Shown here: piece by piece, positions 45,372 to 53,802 of the stretch
Layout of the letters: each line of letters starts with the position of its first letter
How positions within the stretch are numbered: position 1 is the stretch's first letter
Assembly (NCBI RefSeq): GCF_014635205.1
Contig: NZ_BMCN01000004.1
Span: forward strand, 62,001 to 126,000
DNA from: Jeotgalicoccus aerolatus
Lineage (GTDB): Bacteria > Bacillota > Bacilli > Staphylococcales > Salinicoccaceae
Direction of reading: 5' to 3'
Length of the DNA: 64,000 nt
The notes under the pieces: generated by a model
The model's database searches: none
What the model saw: only the letters and a program-made list of their open reading frames with translations
Told to the model about the DNA's origin: nothing
Position numbers and translations under genes: made by a program

Positions 45372-47111
45372 TTGGAGAAAACAGAAGAAAAAGCATCATT
45401 CAAAAAATTTATTATGCTGATTAAAAGTACCAATGTGAAAAAAGGATTATTTTTTACAGGAGTGTTTCTAACACTAATCGGAACGGCTGGGTCATTAATT
45501 GTTCCGCTCTTAACGCAAATGTTTATAGACGGTTTTAATACCGATCTGATTACTGCACCGCTGGCCGCTTTAATTATTGGTGTATTTTTAATCAGTGCCA
45601 TTATAGACGGTATCTCTTACTACATGCTTGCTAAAATCGGACAGACTGTTGTAAAAAGTTTAAGGGAAATGGTGTGGGATAAATTTCTCAGACTGCCTGT
45701 CTCTTACTTTGATAAGACTAAAAGCGGGGAGTCGGTCAGCCGTGTTGTCAATGATACCAGCATTATACAGAATTTAATTACCAGCCACTTTCCGCAGTTA
45801 ATCAGCGGAATTTTAAGCGTAGCAGGCTCTATAGTCATTTTATTCTTTTTAGACTGGAAACTCACACTGATTATGTTTATCGCACTGCCGATTTCGATTG
45901 TGGCCATTATGCCGCTCGGTTCACGCATGCAGAAGGTTTCTAAAAAGCTGCAGGATGAAACAGCATCATTCACCGGTTCTATTCAGGAAACGCTGAGTGA
46001 AATCCGCTTAATGAAATCATTTAATGCTGAATCTTACGAAAAGATAAAAGGTAATAAAGGCATTAATGAACTATTTAAATACGGCATGAAGGAAGCGGTG
46101 ATTAATGCGCTCCTATCGCCGATTATGTACACTATTATGATGTTTGTCATTATATTAGTTATCGGTTACGGGGGGCTCAGAGGCGCCGCCGGCACGATGT
46201 CGATTGGTACGCTGGTGGCCTTTTTACTTTATCTGTTCCAGATTATCATGCCGATGACAATGTTTGCGATGTTCTTTACTGAATACAATAAAGCACTTGG
46301 TGCGACAGGGAGAATTATAGGCATACTGGAAATGGAAAATGAAAAATCAGCTGCTGACACAGAAGAATTGTTGACATATGAAACGCTGTCGTTTAATAAT
46401 GTGACTTTCGGCTACGATAAAACACCGGTGCTTGAAAATATTTCTTTTACCGCAGAAAATAATAAAAAGATTGCTTTCGTCGGTCCGAGCGGCAGCGGGA
46501 AATCAACTATCTTTTCCTTGATAGAACGCTATTATTCAGTTTGGGATGGCGAGATTACAATCGATAATACGAATATCGAAAATATACCGCTTGACCTTTA
46601 CCGCAGCGGTATCGGCTACGTTGCCCAGGAAAGTGCAATTATTTCAGGGACGATTAAAGAAAACATTACTTACGGTTTGACGGCTGGCGAGTACACAGAT
46701 GAAGATATCAAGCGTGCCGTGCAGCAGTCATATACAAGCGAATTTATTAATGACTTGCCTGAAGGTCTGGAAACAGAAGTCGGCGAACGCGGTGTGAAGC
46801 TGTCCGGCGGACAGCGTCAGCGTCTTGGCATTGCCCGGGCATTTTTACGCAATCCTAAAATTTTAATGCTGGATGAGGCGACGGCAAGTCTCGATTCACA
46901 ATCTGAGAAATTTGTTGGTGAAGCCTTAAACGAACTGATGGCGGGAAGAACAGTACTGGTGATTGCGCACCGTCTGTCGACGATTGTCAACTCCGATAAA
47001 ATTTACTTTATCGACAGCGGACACTTAACAGGTGAAGGTACACATGAAGAATTAATGGCATCGCACGACATGTATAAAGCATTTACAGCACAGCAATTTG
47101 GAGAAGATTAG
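45372..47111 (+). CDS. Multidrug ABC exporter, fused permease/ATPase (BmrA-like)
   Basis: 579 residues. Six helices in the first 310 residues, then the ATPase domain: Walker A VGPSGSGKST (about 376-385), Q-loop VAQES, signature VKLSGGQRQRLGIARAF, Walker B LMLDEATASLD and switch IAHRLS. A homodimeric exporter of the BmrA/LmrA group, probably for hydrophobic drugs or lipids. The start is TTG (45372), set by GAGAGGGGCGAGAG just upstream; there is no good ATG near. Followed by a VanZ-family and a PH-like gene in the same unit. Confidence 0.92.
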   Translation: MEKTEEKASFKKFIMLIKSTNVKKGLFFTGVFLTLIGTAGSLIVPLLTQMFIDGFNTDLITAPLAALIIGVFLISAIIDGISYYMLAKIGQTVVKSLREMVWDKFLRLPVSYFDKTKSGESVSRVVNDTSIIQNLITSHFPQLISGILSVAGSIVILFFLDWKLTLIMFIALPISIVAIMPLGSRMQKVSKKLQDETASFTGSIQETLSEIRLMKSFNAESYEKIKGNKGINELFKYGMKEAVINALLSPIMYTIMMFVIILVIGYGGLRGAAGTMSIGTLVAFLLYLFQIIMPMTMFAMFFTEYNKALGATGRIIGILEMENEKSAADTEELLTYETLSFNNVTFGYDKTPVLENISFTAENNKKIAFVGPSGSGKSTIFSLIERYYSVWDGEITIDNTNIENIPLDLYRSGIGYVAQESAIISGTIKENITYGLTAGEYTDEDIKRAVQQSYTSEFINDLPEGLETEVGERGVKLSGGQRQRLGIARAFLRNPKILMLDEATASLDSQSEKFVGEALNELMAGRTVLVIAHRLSTIVNSDKIYFIDSGHLTGEGTHEELMASHDMYKAFTAQQFGED

Positions 47112-47125
47112 AGGCAGTATATTTT

Positions 47126-47692
47126 ATGGGTATTTTATTTGAAGCATTCCAGCCGGTTATTCCGATATTTGTAGTCATTTTTATGCTGATCACTGTCATA
47201 ACGATGATGATCAATACAAAAAACGGCTACCAGCTGGATTCAATTTCTAAAAAAATTAAGTATTTATCGGTGATTGGACTGACGATGAGCCTCGTCGGCA
47301 TTTTTCTGGTCACGCTGATGCCGACGTCAAATGACAGTGATATTGTTCAGATGACACCTTTTGAAAGCATTAAGGATTTGTGGTACTATGCGACAACTGA
47401 GGCGCTAATTAACAGTGTGCTGATGAATATTGTCTTGTTTATACCGGCATCATTCTTTCTGTATATTATTATAAGAAAAGAATTGCTGACGACAATTCTA
47501 TGTCTGCTGCTGTCGATATTTATCGAAACGATGCAGTACTTAATGCCGATTGGCAGAATTACGAGTATCGATGATACGATCCTTAATTCGATTGGCGGCA
47601 TTACTGGTGTTCTGCTCGGCATTATATTTTTAAAGTTTAAAAATGTTTATTATGCCCTGTTTGGTGGTAAACAAAGAAATAACATCAAATAA
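47126..47692 (+). CDS. VanZ-family membrane protein
   Basis: 188 residues, five helices, with the VanZ-like pattern of helices around NIVLFIPASFFLY, SIFIETMQYLMPIGR and IDDTILNSIGGITGVLLG. VanZ lowers susceptibility to teicoplanin in enterococci by an unknown mechanism; most family members are uncharacterised. It begins 14 bases after the ABC exporter gene, consistent with one operon. Confidence 0.88.
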   Translation: MGILFEAFQPVIPIFVVIFMLITVITMMINTKNGYQLDSISKKIKYLSVIGLTMSLVGIFLVTLMPTSNDSDIVQMTPFESIKDLWYYATTEALINSVLMNIVLFIPASFFLYIIIRKELLTTILCLLLSIFIETMQYLMPIGRITSIDDTILNSIGGITGVLLGIIFLKFKNVYYALFGGKQRNNIK

Positions 47693-47706
47693 AGGGGATG
47701 TTGTCT

Positions 47707-48084
47707 ATGTACAACAAATTAAAACACATTGAAGGCGTTAATTTACTGCCGAAAGAAGTCGTAGGTCCTGCCTTAGTCGGATCTGTGGAGTATTTTAATG
47801 GGGAGAAAAATACATACCACGGATCACTCGTTGCAACGACGCACAGACTTTTTATGAACTTGGAAGATCATGATTTAGTATGTATTGAAGAAATTAGTTT
47901 TGACAATATTACACGCGTGACAGTAGAGGAGCTTTTACTGGTGGGACACATTCTTCATATTTGGAAGGATGACCAGCTGCTCATCAGTGTCAAGAGTATT
48001 TCAGAAGGAAAGCTCGATAAGTTTCTGGAATTTTTCTACAAATATAAAGCACAGCATACAACAGAAAAAGAAGCATTTGCTTAA
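47707..48084 (+). CDS. Bacterial PH-domain-like protein
   Basis: 125 residues. A run of short strands (GSVEYFNGEKNTYHGSLVAT, THRLFMNLEDHD, VCIEEISFDNITRVTVEE, HILHIWKDDQLLISVKS) and a C-terminal helix suggest the YokE-like bacterial PH fold. The ATG at 47707 is chosen because AAAGGGG then lies 9 bases upstream; an ATG at 47698 would abut the site. It follows the VanZ-family gene and ends at a terminator. Function unknown. Confidence 0.65.
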   Translation: MYNKLKHIEGVNLLPKEVVGPALVGSVEYFNGEKNTYHGSLVATTHRLFMNLEDHDLVCIEEISFDNITRVTVEELLLVGHILHIWKDDQLLISVKSISEGKLDKFLEFFYKYKAQHTTEKEAFA

Positions 48085-48087
48085 AGG

Positions 48088-48114
48088 AAAAGCCGGTATC
48101 CCCCGGCTTTTTTT
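48088..48114 (+). terminator. Rho-independent terminator
   Basis: AAAGCCGG and CCGGCTTT arms, loop TATCCC-like, then seven T residues, right after the PH-like gene. Confidence 0.92.
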
Positions 48115-48152
48115 ATGTGTATAATGGCGGTATAAATGACGAAGGTGACGAG

Positions 48153-49085
48153 ATGAAACTAAAATTAATGCTTTTGCTGACAGCTTTATTAATATTATCA
48201 GGCTGTTCCAGCTTCAGAGAAATCGATGTAACAGAAGACGGCGAGACTAGACGGATTGCGACTGAAGATACAAATGAAATAGATATACCGGCGGAACCAA
48301 AAAATATTGTTTTGTTCCGTACAATCGATCCCGGCAATGCATCTTTACTGGGTTATGATGTTTCTGCTGTCAATCAGGGGATACAAAATAACCAGACTGT
48401 CGAGGATGCTTTTGGGGCGGATATCACTTACCTTGAGCCGGGGAATATAGAATCTCTGGAAGAAATCCAGCCGGATTTAATCGTGACGTATTCGCCTGAC
48501 GAATACTTCGAATCGTATCAAAATATTGCTCCGACAATCAGAATTACATATTCAACAGGTATTATGAGTCCATTCAATCCGCGTGTTTACTTAACCCAGC
48601 TGTATTATCTTGGCGTTATATTGAACAAAGAAGATGAAGCTAACCGGATCGGCGATGAATGGGAAGCAGAAACGACCGTATTAAAAAGACAGCTGAACGA
48701 GCAGGCAGATGATCAGATGGCGCTTGTTGCCGTCCAGCATGAAGATGGTTACTTAATGTACAATGAATATATGAGTTACGGTACAGAAGCTGTATATGAT
48801 GTTCTCGGTTTTCAAATGGATGATGCCGCGAAGAGCAATCTTGAAAATGAGCTGTTTGATATAAAACAGCCGCAGGATTTTTCTGAATTCGAAACAGATT
48901 ATCTATTCGTTAATGTGACAAATACAGCTGACGATTCCATCCGGGAAGCATTCGCACACGCACTCGATATTCCAGCTGAACACGTTATTTTACTAAACAG
49001 CGAAGATTTTATTACTAATGATTTAATATCGATTCGAAATCAGACTGAATTTATTATTGATGCGCTCAATGAACGGAGTGAATAA
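48153..49085 (+). CDS. Iron-siderophore-type ABC binding lipoprotein (FecB/FepB family)
   Basis: 310 residues. Lipobox LILSGC (Cys about 18) after a lysine-rich start, then the periplasmic-binding fold marks IPAEPKNIVLFRTIDPGNAS, LEPGNIESLEEIQPDLIVTY and AEHVILLNSED. It would capture a ferric siderophore or heme-like ligand outside the membrane; no permease or ATPase is adjacent. GAAGGTGACGAG precedes the ATG at 48153, and TATAAT at 48119-48124 is a plausible -10. First gene of a tight operon with an M23 and a CapA gene. No clear Fur box was seen. Confidence 0.85.
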   Translation: MKLKLMLLLTALLILSGCSSFREIDVTEDGETRRIATEDTNEIDIPAEPKNIVLFRTIDPGNASLLGYDVSAVNQGIQNNQTVEDAFGADITYLEPGNIESLEEIQPDLIVTYSPDEYFESYQNIAPTIRITYSTGIMSPFNPRVYLTQLYYLGVILNKEDEANRIGDEWEAETTVLKRQLNEQADDQMALVAVQHEDGYLMYNEYMSYGTEAVYDVLGFQMDDAAKSNLENELFDIKQPQDFSEFETDYLFVNVTNTADDSIREAFAHALDIPAEHVILLNSEDFITNDLISIRNQTEFIIDALNERSE

Positions 49086-49086
49086 A

Positions 49087-49950
49087 ATGACTGCAATATA
49101 TCCGGAAGAACTTGGCTACTATTTTAATCAGAAGAAATTTGAACAAATATATTTTCAGACTTTAAAAGGATTTCAGGAAGTAATGCCTTTAAATCAATTT
49201 AAAAAAGAAGCGGCTGCTTTTCACGAAGGGACCGAAGACTTTAAGCTGTTTAAACATAATCAGCTGGAGCCGGGGGTCAAACGTTACAGTTATGTAGATG
49301 ATAAATCAATGCGGATGATTACAGCAGCTTTTTCAGTTGAAAGAGATATTGTCGGTTTGCAGTTTGGGATGCATGAGACATTTGACAGCGACAGGATCTA
49401 TACTGAAAAATCATACAGTCTTCCTTTTAGAGATGAATGGTTCGTGCTGTGGGGCGGTGCTAATAATTTTTGGAATTATCATTATCCACATGAATCTCAG
49501 CGCTATGCCTATGATTTTATCGTAAAAAAAGACGGTAAACCATACAGCGGTGACGGTCAGACGCTGGATCAGCACTACAGTTATGGACTGCCGGTGACCG
49601 CGCCTTTGTCAGGCAAAGTAGTCAAAGTATTTGACGGGGTTAAGGATAATGCACCGTTCTCTATGAACATGGAAGCACCTTCTGGAAATGCAGTAGTCAT
49701 TAAACATGCTGAAGAAGAATATTCTCTTTTAGCCCATCTGCAGGAAGGTTCCATTCTTGTAAAAGAAGGCATGGATGTCAGACTCGGCGATCTGATTGCG
49801 AAGTCAGGCAACAGCGGAGCCAGCGATACACCGCATCTGCATTTTCACGTTATGGATACAGAAGATCATGAGAAGGCGCGGTCGATACGTATCAAATTTG
49901 GAGAGTTAGATTTCGAACCTAAACAAGGTGATACTTTACAGGGGGAGTAA
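49087..49950 (+). CDS. M23-family metallopeptidase-like protein without signal peptide
   Basis: 287 residues from the ATG at 49087, which follows GGAGTGAATAAA; longer starts overlap the preceding gene. The M23 beta fold is evident from SGKVVKVFDGVKDNAP, NAVVIKHAEEEYSLLAHLQ, VRLGDLIAKSGNSGASDTPH and LHFHVMD, the last carrying the HxH zinc/catalytic motif. The first zinc motif is RYAYD where classical LytM enzymes have HxxxD, so the ligand may be shifted or lost. There is no signal peptide, so location is unclear. One base separates it from each neighbour. Confidence 0.85.
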   Translation: MTAIYPEELGYYFNQKKFEQIYFQTLKGFQEVMPLNQFKKEAAAFHEGTEDFKLFKHNQLEPGVKRYSYVDDKSMRMITAAFSVERDIVGLQFGMHETFDSDRIYTEKSYSLPFRDEWFVLWGGANNFWNYHYPHESQRYAYDFIVKKDGKPYSGDGQTLDQHYSYGLPVTAPLSGKVVKVFDGVKDNAPFSMNMEAPSGNAVVIKHAEEEYSLLAHLQEGSILVKEGMDVRLGDLIAKSGNSGASDTPHLHFHVMDTEDHEKARSIRIKFGELDFEPKQGDTLQGE

Positions 49951-49951
49951 A

Positions 49952-51073
49952 ATGAAAGTTATTTTATCAGTATTGTTATTTTTAAATATTTTTTCCGGTT
50001 CACCGGAAGAAGAGCCTTTAGAAATCTATGAAAAAGAGTTTAACTCTATAAACAAAGAAGCATTTTTTGAAAATCTCGGTCAATATTTAGACAGTTCTTT
50101 TACTTTTGCTGCGACCGGCGATGTTTTAATTCACGATTATTTATATGAAGATGTTAGAACTGAAGAGGGTTATGATTTTATCTCGCGCGTTGAAACTGTT
50201 GCACCGTATTTACAGCAGCAGGATTTAGTCTTTATGAACCAGGAAACACCGATTGGCGGCGAGGAGCTGGGTCTCAGCGGCTACCCGACATTTAACGCGC
50301 CGGAAGAAGTTGCTGATATGCTCAGTTATTTTGATGCGGATATTGTGAATTTCGGTAATAACCATACGCTTGACCGGAGTACTGAAGGCGTTGTCCAAAC
50401 TGCTGAAAACCTGACTGAACGCGGTATCGAATATGTTGGTGCGAATGTCAGTGAAGAGGATATGGCGCGCGATAGAATTTTTACAGTGAACGGCATCGAC
50501 GTTGGATTTCTAGCTTATACATACGGTACAAATGGCATTCCCGTGCCTGAAGGCCAGGAGTATCTGGTTAATATAATTGATATGCCGAGAATTACATCGG
50601 ATATTGAAGCATTGAGAGAGAAAGTCGATGTGCTGATCGTCAGCTATCATCAAGGCGTAGAATACGATGAATTCCCGCGTGATGAGCACGTGCCGGAATA
50701 CCATATGATGGCAGATGCCGGGGCAGATATTATCGTCGGTTCTCATCCGCATACGCTGCAGCCGATTGAGCATTATGAAAGAGAGGACGGCTCAGAGGCG
50801 CTGATTGCCTATTCTATGTCCAATTTCTTCAGTGCGCAGCAGTCGCTGAACACGCGTCTCGGCGGGATATTGGAAGTCACAGTTGAGCAGTCCGGTAATG
50901 ATACCAGTGTCGGGGATGTGCGTTTTATGCCGACTTATGTCGACAGTAACGAATATGAAGATTTTTATTTGCATCCATTAGGCGACATGGGCATGGATGA
51001 TGTCTACAGTGATGTAGAAGAACATATGACATCATACAGCGATAAAGTGAACGTGGTGCCTTACTTAGACTAG
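49952..51073 (+). CDS. CapA-family poly-gamma-glutamate-type metallophosphatase
   Basis: 373 residues from the ATG at 49952 (CAGGGGGAGTAAA before it). N-terminal signal-like segment KVILSVLLFLNIFSG, then the PGA_cap motifs AATGDVLIHD, FMNQETPIGG, NFGNNHTLDR, VSYHQGVE and GSHPHTLQP, and IAYSMSNFF. Calcineurin-like fold, probably anchored outside the membrane. CapA proteins act in capsule poly-gamma-glutamate handling in bacilli, but no capB or capC is here, so the role is unknown. Its stop codon overlaps the convergent small gene. Confidence 0.9.
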   Translation: MKVILSVLLFLNIFSGSPEEEPLEIYEKEFNSINKEAFFENLGQYLDSSFTFAATGDVLIHDYLYEDVRTEEGYDFISRVETVAPYLQQQDLVFMNQETPIGGEELGLSGYPTFNAPEEVADMLSYFDADIVNFGNNHTLDRSTEGVVQTAENLTERGIEYVGANVSEEDMARDRIFTVNGIDVGFLAYTYGTNGIPVPEGQEYLVNIIDMPRITSDIEALREKVDVLIVSYHQGVEYDEFPRDEHVPEYHMMADAGADIIVGSHPHTLQPIEHYEREDGSEALIAYSMSNFFSAQQSLNTRLGGILEVTVEQSGNDTSVGDVRFMPTYVDSNEYEDFYLHPLGDMGMDDVYSDVEEHMTSYSDKVNVVPYLD

Positions 51074-51249
51074 TCTATGTGTTCTTCTTTTTTAAGAATC
51101 GACAGTATGGATATCGCGCCAAATATGATTAATAATATGAGGAAGGGAATATCCCATGTGCTGCTGATATAGTCCTGTGTAAAATAATAAATTGCAGCGA
51201 GTGCAATGACGACGAGTAAAATATTCAGACCTTTACTGACTTTAAACAT
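51070..51249 (-). CDS. 59-residue two-helix membrane protein
   Basis: ATG at 51247-51249 after GAGGTGATACAA. MFKVSKGLNILLVVIALAAI starts the first helix, and a second helix follows (about 32-50), ending in KKEEHID. No known family. Its stop and that of the convergent CapA gene lie in the same GACTAGTC palindrome. Confidence 0.7.
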   Translation of the reverse strand: MFKVSKGLNILLVVIALAAIYYFTQDYISSTWDIPFLILLIIFGAISILSILKKEEHID

Positions 51250-51328
51250 TTGTATCACCTCAAAATGTTTGTTTTCTATTAATTATAGTATCATAATGAA
51301 AAAGAGAAAAGTTTGAGGAGAGATTTAT

Positions 51329-51634
51329 ATGAATTATTTGATGAGTATCCAGGTACTGCCTTATCACCCTGGGGATGCTAAGCTGTATTCTCATACAACA
51401 GGTGCAATTGAACTGATTGAAAACAGCGGTTTGACACACTTCGTCGGCCCTCAGGAAACGACTGTTGAAGGCAGTGTTGATGAGCTCTTTAACTTAGTTA
51501 AGAAAATTAACGCGCATTTAGCAAATGAAGGCTGTGAACAAGTTACAACGAATATCAAACTGATTCAGTCAAAAGAAGAAAATCAGATTAAAGATATTTT
51601 ACAGGATTACTACGAATTTGAAGATGATGAATAA
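51329..51634 (+). CDS. MTH1187/YkoF-family thiamine-binding-like protein
   Basis: 101 residues with the small ferredoxin-like fold of the DUF77/MTH1187 family: MSIQVLPYHPG, then HTTGAIELIENSGL, TTVEGSVDELFNLVKKIN and VTTNIKLIQ. Members bind thiamine or hydroxymethylpyrimidine; the precise role is not known. TTTGAGGAGAGA precedes the ATG. A hairpin terminator follows. Confidence 0.88.
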   Translation: MNYLMSIQVLPYHPGDAKLYSHTTGAIELIENSGLTHFVGPQETTVEGSVDELFNLVKKINAHLANEGCEQVTTNIKLIQSKEENQIKDILQDYYEFEDDE

Positions 51635-51660
51635 GAAGAGCGAATGCGCTCTTCTTTTTT
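51634..51660 (+). terminator. Rho-independent terminator
   Basis: AAGAAGAGCG and CGCTCTTCTT arms, 4-base loop, followed by T residues. Confidence 0.9.
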
Positions 51661-51701
51661 GCTATAATGACCTTTAAGAATATATAAAGCAGGGTGATGT
51701 C

Positions 51702-52004
51702 ATGGGAGAATGCCCGTACTGCAAACATACGTGGACTTATAAAGAAAAACTGCTCGGTTATGCTCTAAAACCGCGGACACGCATTAAATGTCCCGAATGC
51801 AAAGAATATCTAGAACCTTCGACCTTGTCGATTATTTATGATTACATTGCCATTCTTTTAGTCGCATTATTTATTTTTATTTTAATACCGATTATGGATT
51901 GGCCGATGCTGCCATCGCTGTTAATCAGTTTTATTTTGTTTTTACTATATTTATTATTATTCCAACCGCTGACTGTGCGCTTTAAACGGTATCACTATAA
52001 ATAG
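51702..52004 (+). CDS. Zinc-ribbon membrane protein (TIGR04104-like)
   Basis: 100 residues. Two CxxC pairs at the N terminus (ECPYCKHTW and IKCPECKEYL) form a treble-clef-like zinc ribbon, followed by two helices and a basic end. This is the pattern of the CXXC-20-CXXC group known in Staphylococcus and Bacillus. Function unknown. TATAAT at about 51663 and GCAGGGTGATGTC precede the ATG. Confidence 0.85.
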   Translation: MGECPYCKHTWTYKEKLLGYALKPRTRIKCPECKEYLEPSTLSIIYDYIAILLVALFIFILIPIMDWPMLPSLLISFILFLLYLLLFQPLTVRFKRYHYK

Positions 52005-52025
52005 AAAAAACAGGGGGAAAACATT

Positions 52026-53132
52026 ATGTTTACTTTTAATAATCCGACTGAGATTCATTTTGGCCAGGGAGTGCTGCAGACGATCGATACTGTACTTGAA
52101 AAATACAGCTATCAATCCTATGTAGTCATCGCCTCGGGGTCTCAAGTAAAAAATGGTATAGCAGAGCTGTTAGAATCACTTCTGCCAGGTCAAATCAAAG
52201 CGGTTGTATCTGAGATTGAAGAAAATCCGACTGTTGAAAATGTCGATGCAATTATAAACGCTGCAGCAGAATATCAAGTCGATGCTTTAATTGCTGTCGG
52301 CGGCGGTTCAACAATGGATGCTGCAAAAGCAGCAGCCGCTGCAGTGGTTAAAAATACAGATGCACGAACGATTATTCAGGACAAGAATATTAATGAGGCA
52401 CTGCCGATTATTGCCCTGCCTTCAACGAGCGGATCCGCTTCTGAAGTGACCCCATTTTCTGTCATCAGCGACAAGTCGGCAGGAATTAAAACGTCGATCA
52501 GCAGTAAGGCGCTGTATCCGAAAATCGCAATTGTCGATCCGGAACTGACTTATACATGCCCGCCGGCTGTCACGGCAATTTCAGGTATCGATGTGATTTG
52601 CCATTCGCTGGATTCCATCGGCGCGGTCAACAATAATCCAGTGTCAGACGGCCTTGCTGTAACAGCTTTAAAATTGGCATTTGATAACCTGGAAACAGCA
52701 TATACTGAAGGGACAAATGCAGAAGCACGTGCAAATATGGCATTGGCAAGCATGACTGCAGGTCTTGCATTCAGCCAGACAGCAACGAGCGGTTCACATG
52801 CTATGAGCTATTATTTAACTTCTGAATTTGGGATTCCTCATGCTGAAGCCTGTGCTTTCAGTTTAGATCAGTGGATTATTCATAATGCTGAGGTGGACCC
52901 GAGATTGGATAATATCAGCAAGCAGTTAGGTTTTGAAAACACAGAAGCACTTTCCGAAGCACTGAACACTTTAAAAGAACGCCTCGGTCTGCGCACAACA
53001 TTTGAAGCACTTGAAATCGATAAAAAACATATTCCTGAAATTGCCCGTCAGACGATGGCTGCCGGAAACTATAAAAATAACCTGGCGCAGCTCAGTGAAA
53101 AAGAAATTATAGAAATGCTGGAAACAAAATAA
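52026..53132 (+). CDS. Iron-containing alcohol dehydrogenase
   Basis: 368 residues of the group III (Fe-ADH) family. NAD-binding loop VGGGSTMDAAKAAA, PSTSGSASEVTPFSV, and metal ligands in ISGIDVICHSLDS and TSGSHAMSYYLTSEFG, with the last histidine in IPHAEACAF. Oxidises or reduces a small alcohol/aldehyde; related proteins include butanol, lactaldehyde and phosphonoacetaldehyde reductases. The substrate is unknown. AGGGGGAAAACATT precedes the ATG. A Nudix gene follows 15 bases later. Confidence 0.92.
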   Translation: MFTFNNPTEIHFGQGVLQTIDTVLEKYSYQSYVVIASGSQVKNGIAELLESLLPGQIKAVVSEIEENPTVENVDAIINAAAEYQVDALIAVGGGSTMDAAKAAAAAVVKNTDARTIIQDKNINEALPIIALPSTSGSASEVTPFSVISDKSAGIKTSISSKALYPKIAIVDPELTYTCPPAVTAISGIDVICHSLDSIGAVNNNPVSDGLAVTALKLAFDNLETAYTEGTNAEARANMALASMTAGLAFSQTATSGSHAMSYYLTSEFGIPHAEACAFSLDQWIIHNAEVDPRLDNISKQLGFENTEALSEALNTLKERLGLRTTFEALEIDKKHIPEIARQTMAAGNYKNNLAQLSEKEIIEMLETK

Positions 53133-53147
53133 GCCGGAGGATGAATA

Positions 53148-53558
53148 ATGACAAAGAAAAGAATTTATGTCGTTGGGGCTGTAATCGAAGATGAAGATAA
53201 TAATATCTTGTGCGCTCAGCGCCCTGACAATAAAAATTTAGCGCTGAAATGGGAATTCCCGGGCGGTAAAATTGAAAAAGATGAAACACCTGCACAGGCC
53301 TTAAAGCGCGAATTGATTGAAGAGATGACACTCGATATCAGTATCGGAGAGAAAATTACGACGACGGTCTACGAATATGATTTTGGCATTGTAGAACTGA
53401 CCACTTATTATGCTAAAATAATAAAAGGTGATATCCAGCTTCTGGAACATGCCCAGATGAAGTGGGTGAAGCCGGAGGAGATAGAAAAATTAGACTGGGC
53501 ACCGGCAGATATTCCTGCAATTGAGATTATAAAACAAAAAAGCGGGAATAGAGTATAG
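53148..53558 (+). CDS. Nudix hydrolase (MutT-like)
   Basis: 136 residues with the Nudix box GGKIEKDETPAQALKRELIE followed by EMTL (GX5EX7REUXEE; the last box glycine is replaced). The N-terminal VVGAVIEDEDNNILCAQRP and the QMKWVKPEEIEKLDWAPAD ending fit the MutT/CTP-pyrophosphatase-like nucleotide sanitising group. GCCGGAGGATGAATA precedes the ATG. The substrate is unknown. Confidence 0.92.
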   Translation: MTKKRIYVVGAVIEDEDNNILCAQRPDNKNLALKWEFPGGKIEKDETPAQALKRELIEEMTLDISIGEKITTTVYEYDFGIVELTTYYAKIIKGDIQLLEHAQMKWVKPEEIEKLDWAPADIPAIEIIKQKSGNRV

Positions 53559-53587
53559 AATAGAAGTGTAATTAAGGGGGGATCTTA

Positions 53588-53758
53588 GTGGATCTTATTA
53601 AAGGATTGTTAGGATTTTTATTTAAAACTTTCGTAGTCTTATTTGCATTAACTGCTGTAGCAGCAGTCGTGCTGGCATTTATACTTAAAAAAGATGTAGA
53701 TGAAATTCGCGAGTTTACTGAGAATATTAAACACGACTTGTACCGCGGTAAAGAATAA
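53588..53758 (+). CDS. 56-residue single-pass membrane protein (GTG start)
   Basis: GTG at 53588 with AAGGGGGGATC 4-9 bases upstream. The sequence has a long hydrophobic helix (about residues 8-32, GFLFKTFVVLFALTAVAAVV) and a charged, cytoplasmic-type tail (KKDVDEIREFTENIKHDLYR). No known family; size and layout resemble small YtxH-like or holin-like proteins, but nothing settles this. Ends at a strong hairpin. Confidence 0.65.
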   Translation: MDLIKGLLGFLFKTFVVLFALTAVAAVVLAFILKKDVDEIREFTENIKHDLYRGKE

Positions 53759-53762
53759 GATT

Positions 53763-53802
53763 AAAAAATTTCTCCTAAGAATTTTCCTTAGGAGAAATTT
53801 TT
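53763..53802. terminator. Bidirectional terminator
   Basis: AAAAAATTTCTCCTAAG and CTTAGGAGAAATTTTTT arms with a 6-base loop. It lies between the small membrane gene and the convergent zinc lipoprotein gene. Confidence 0.93.
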
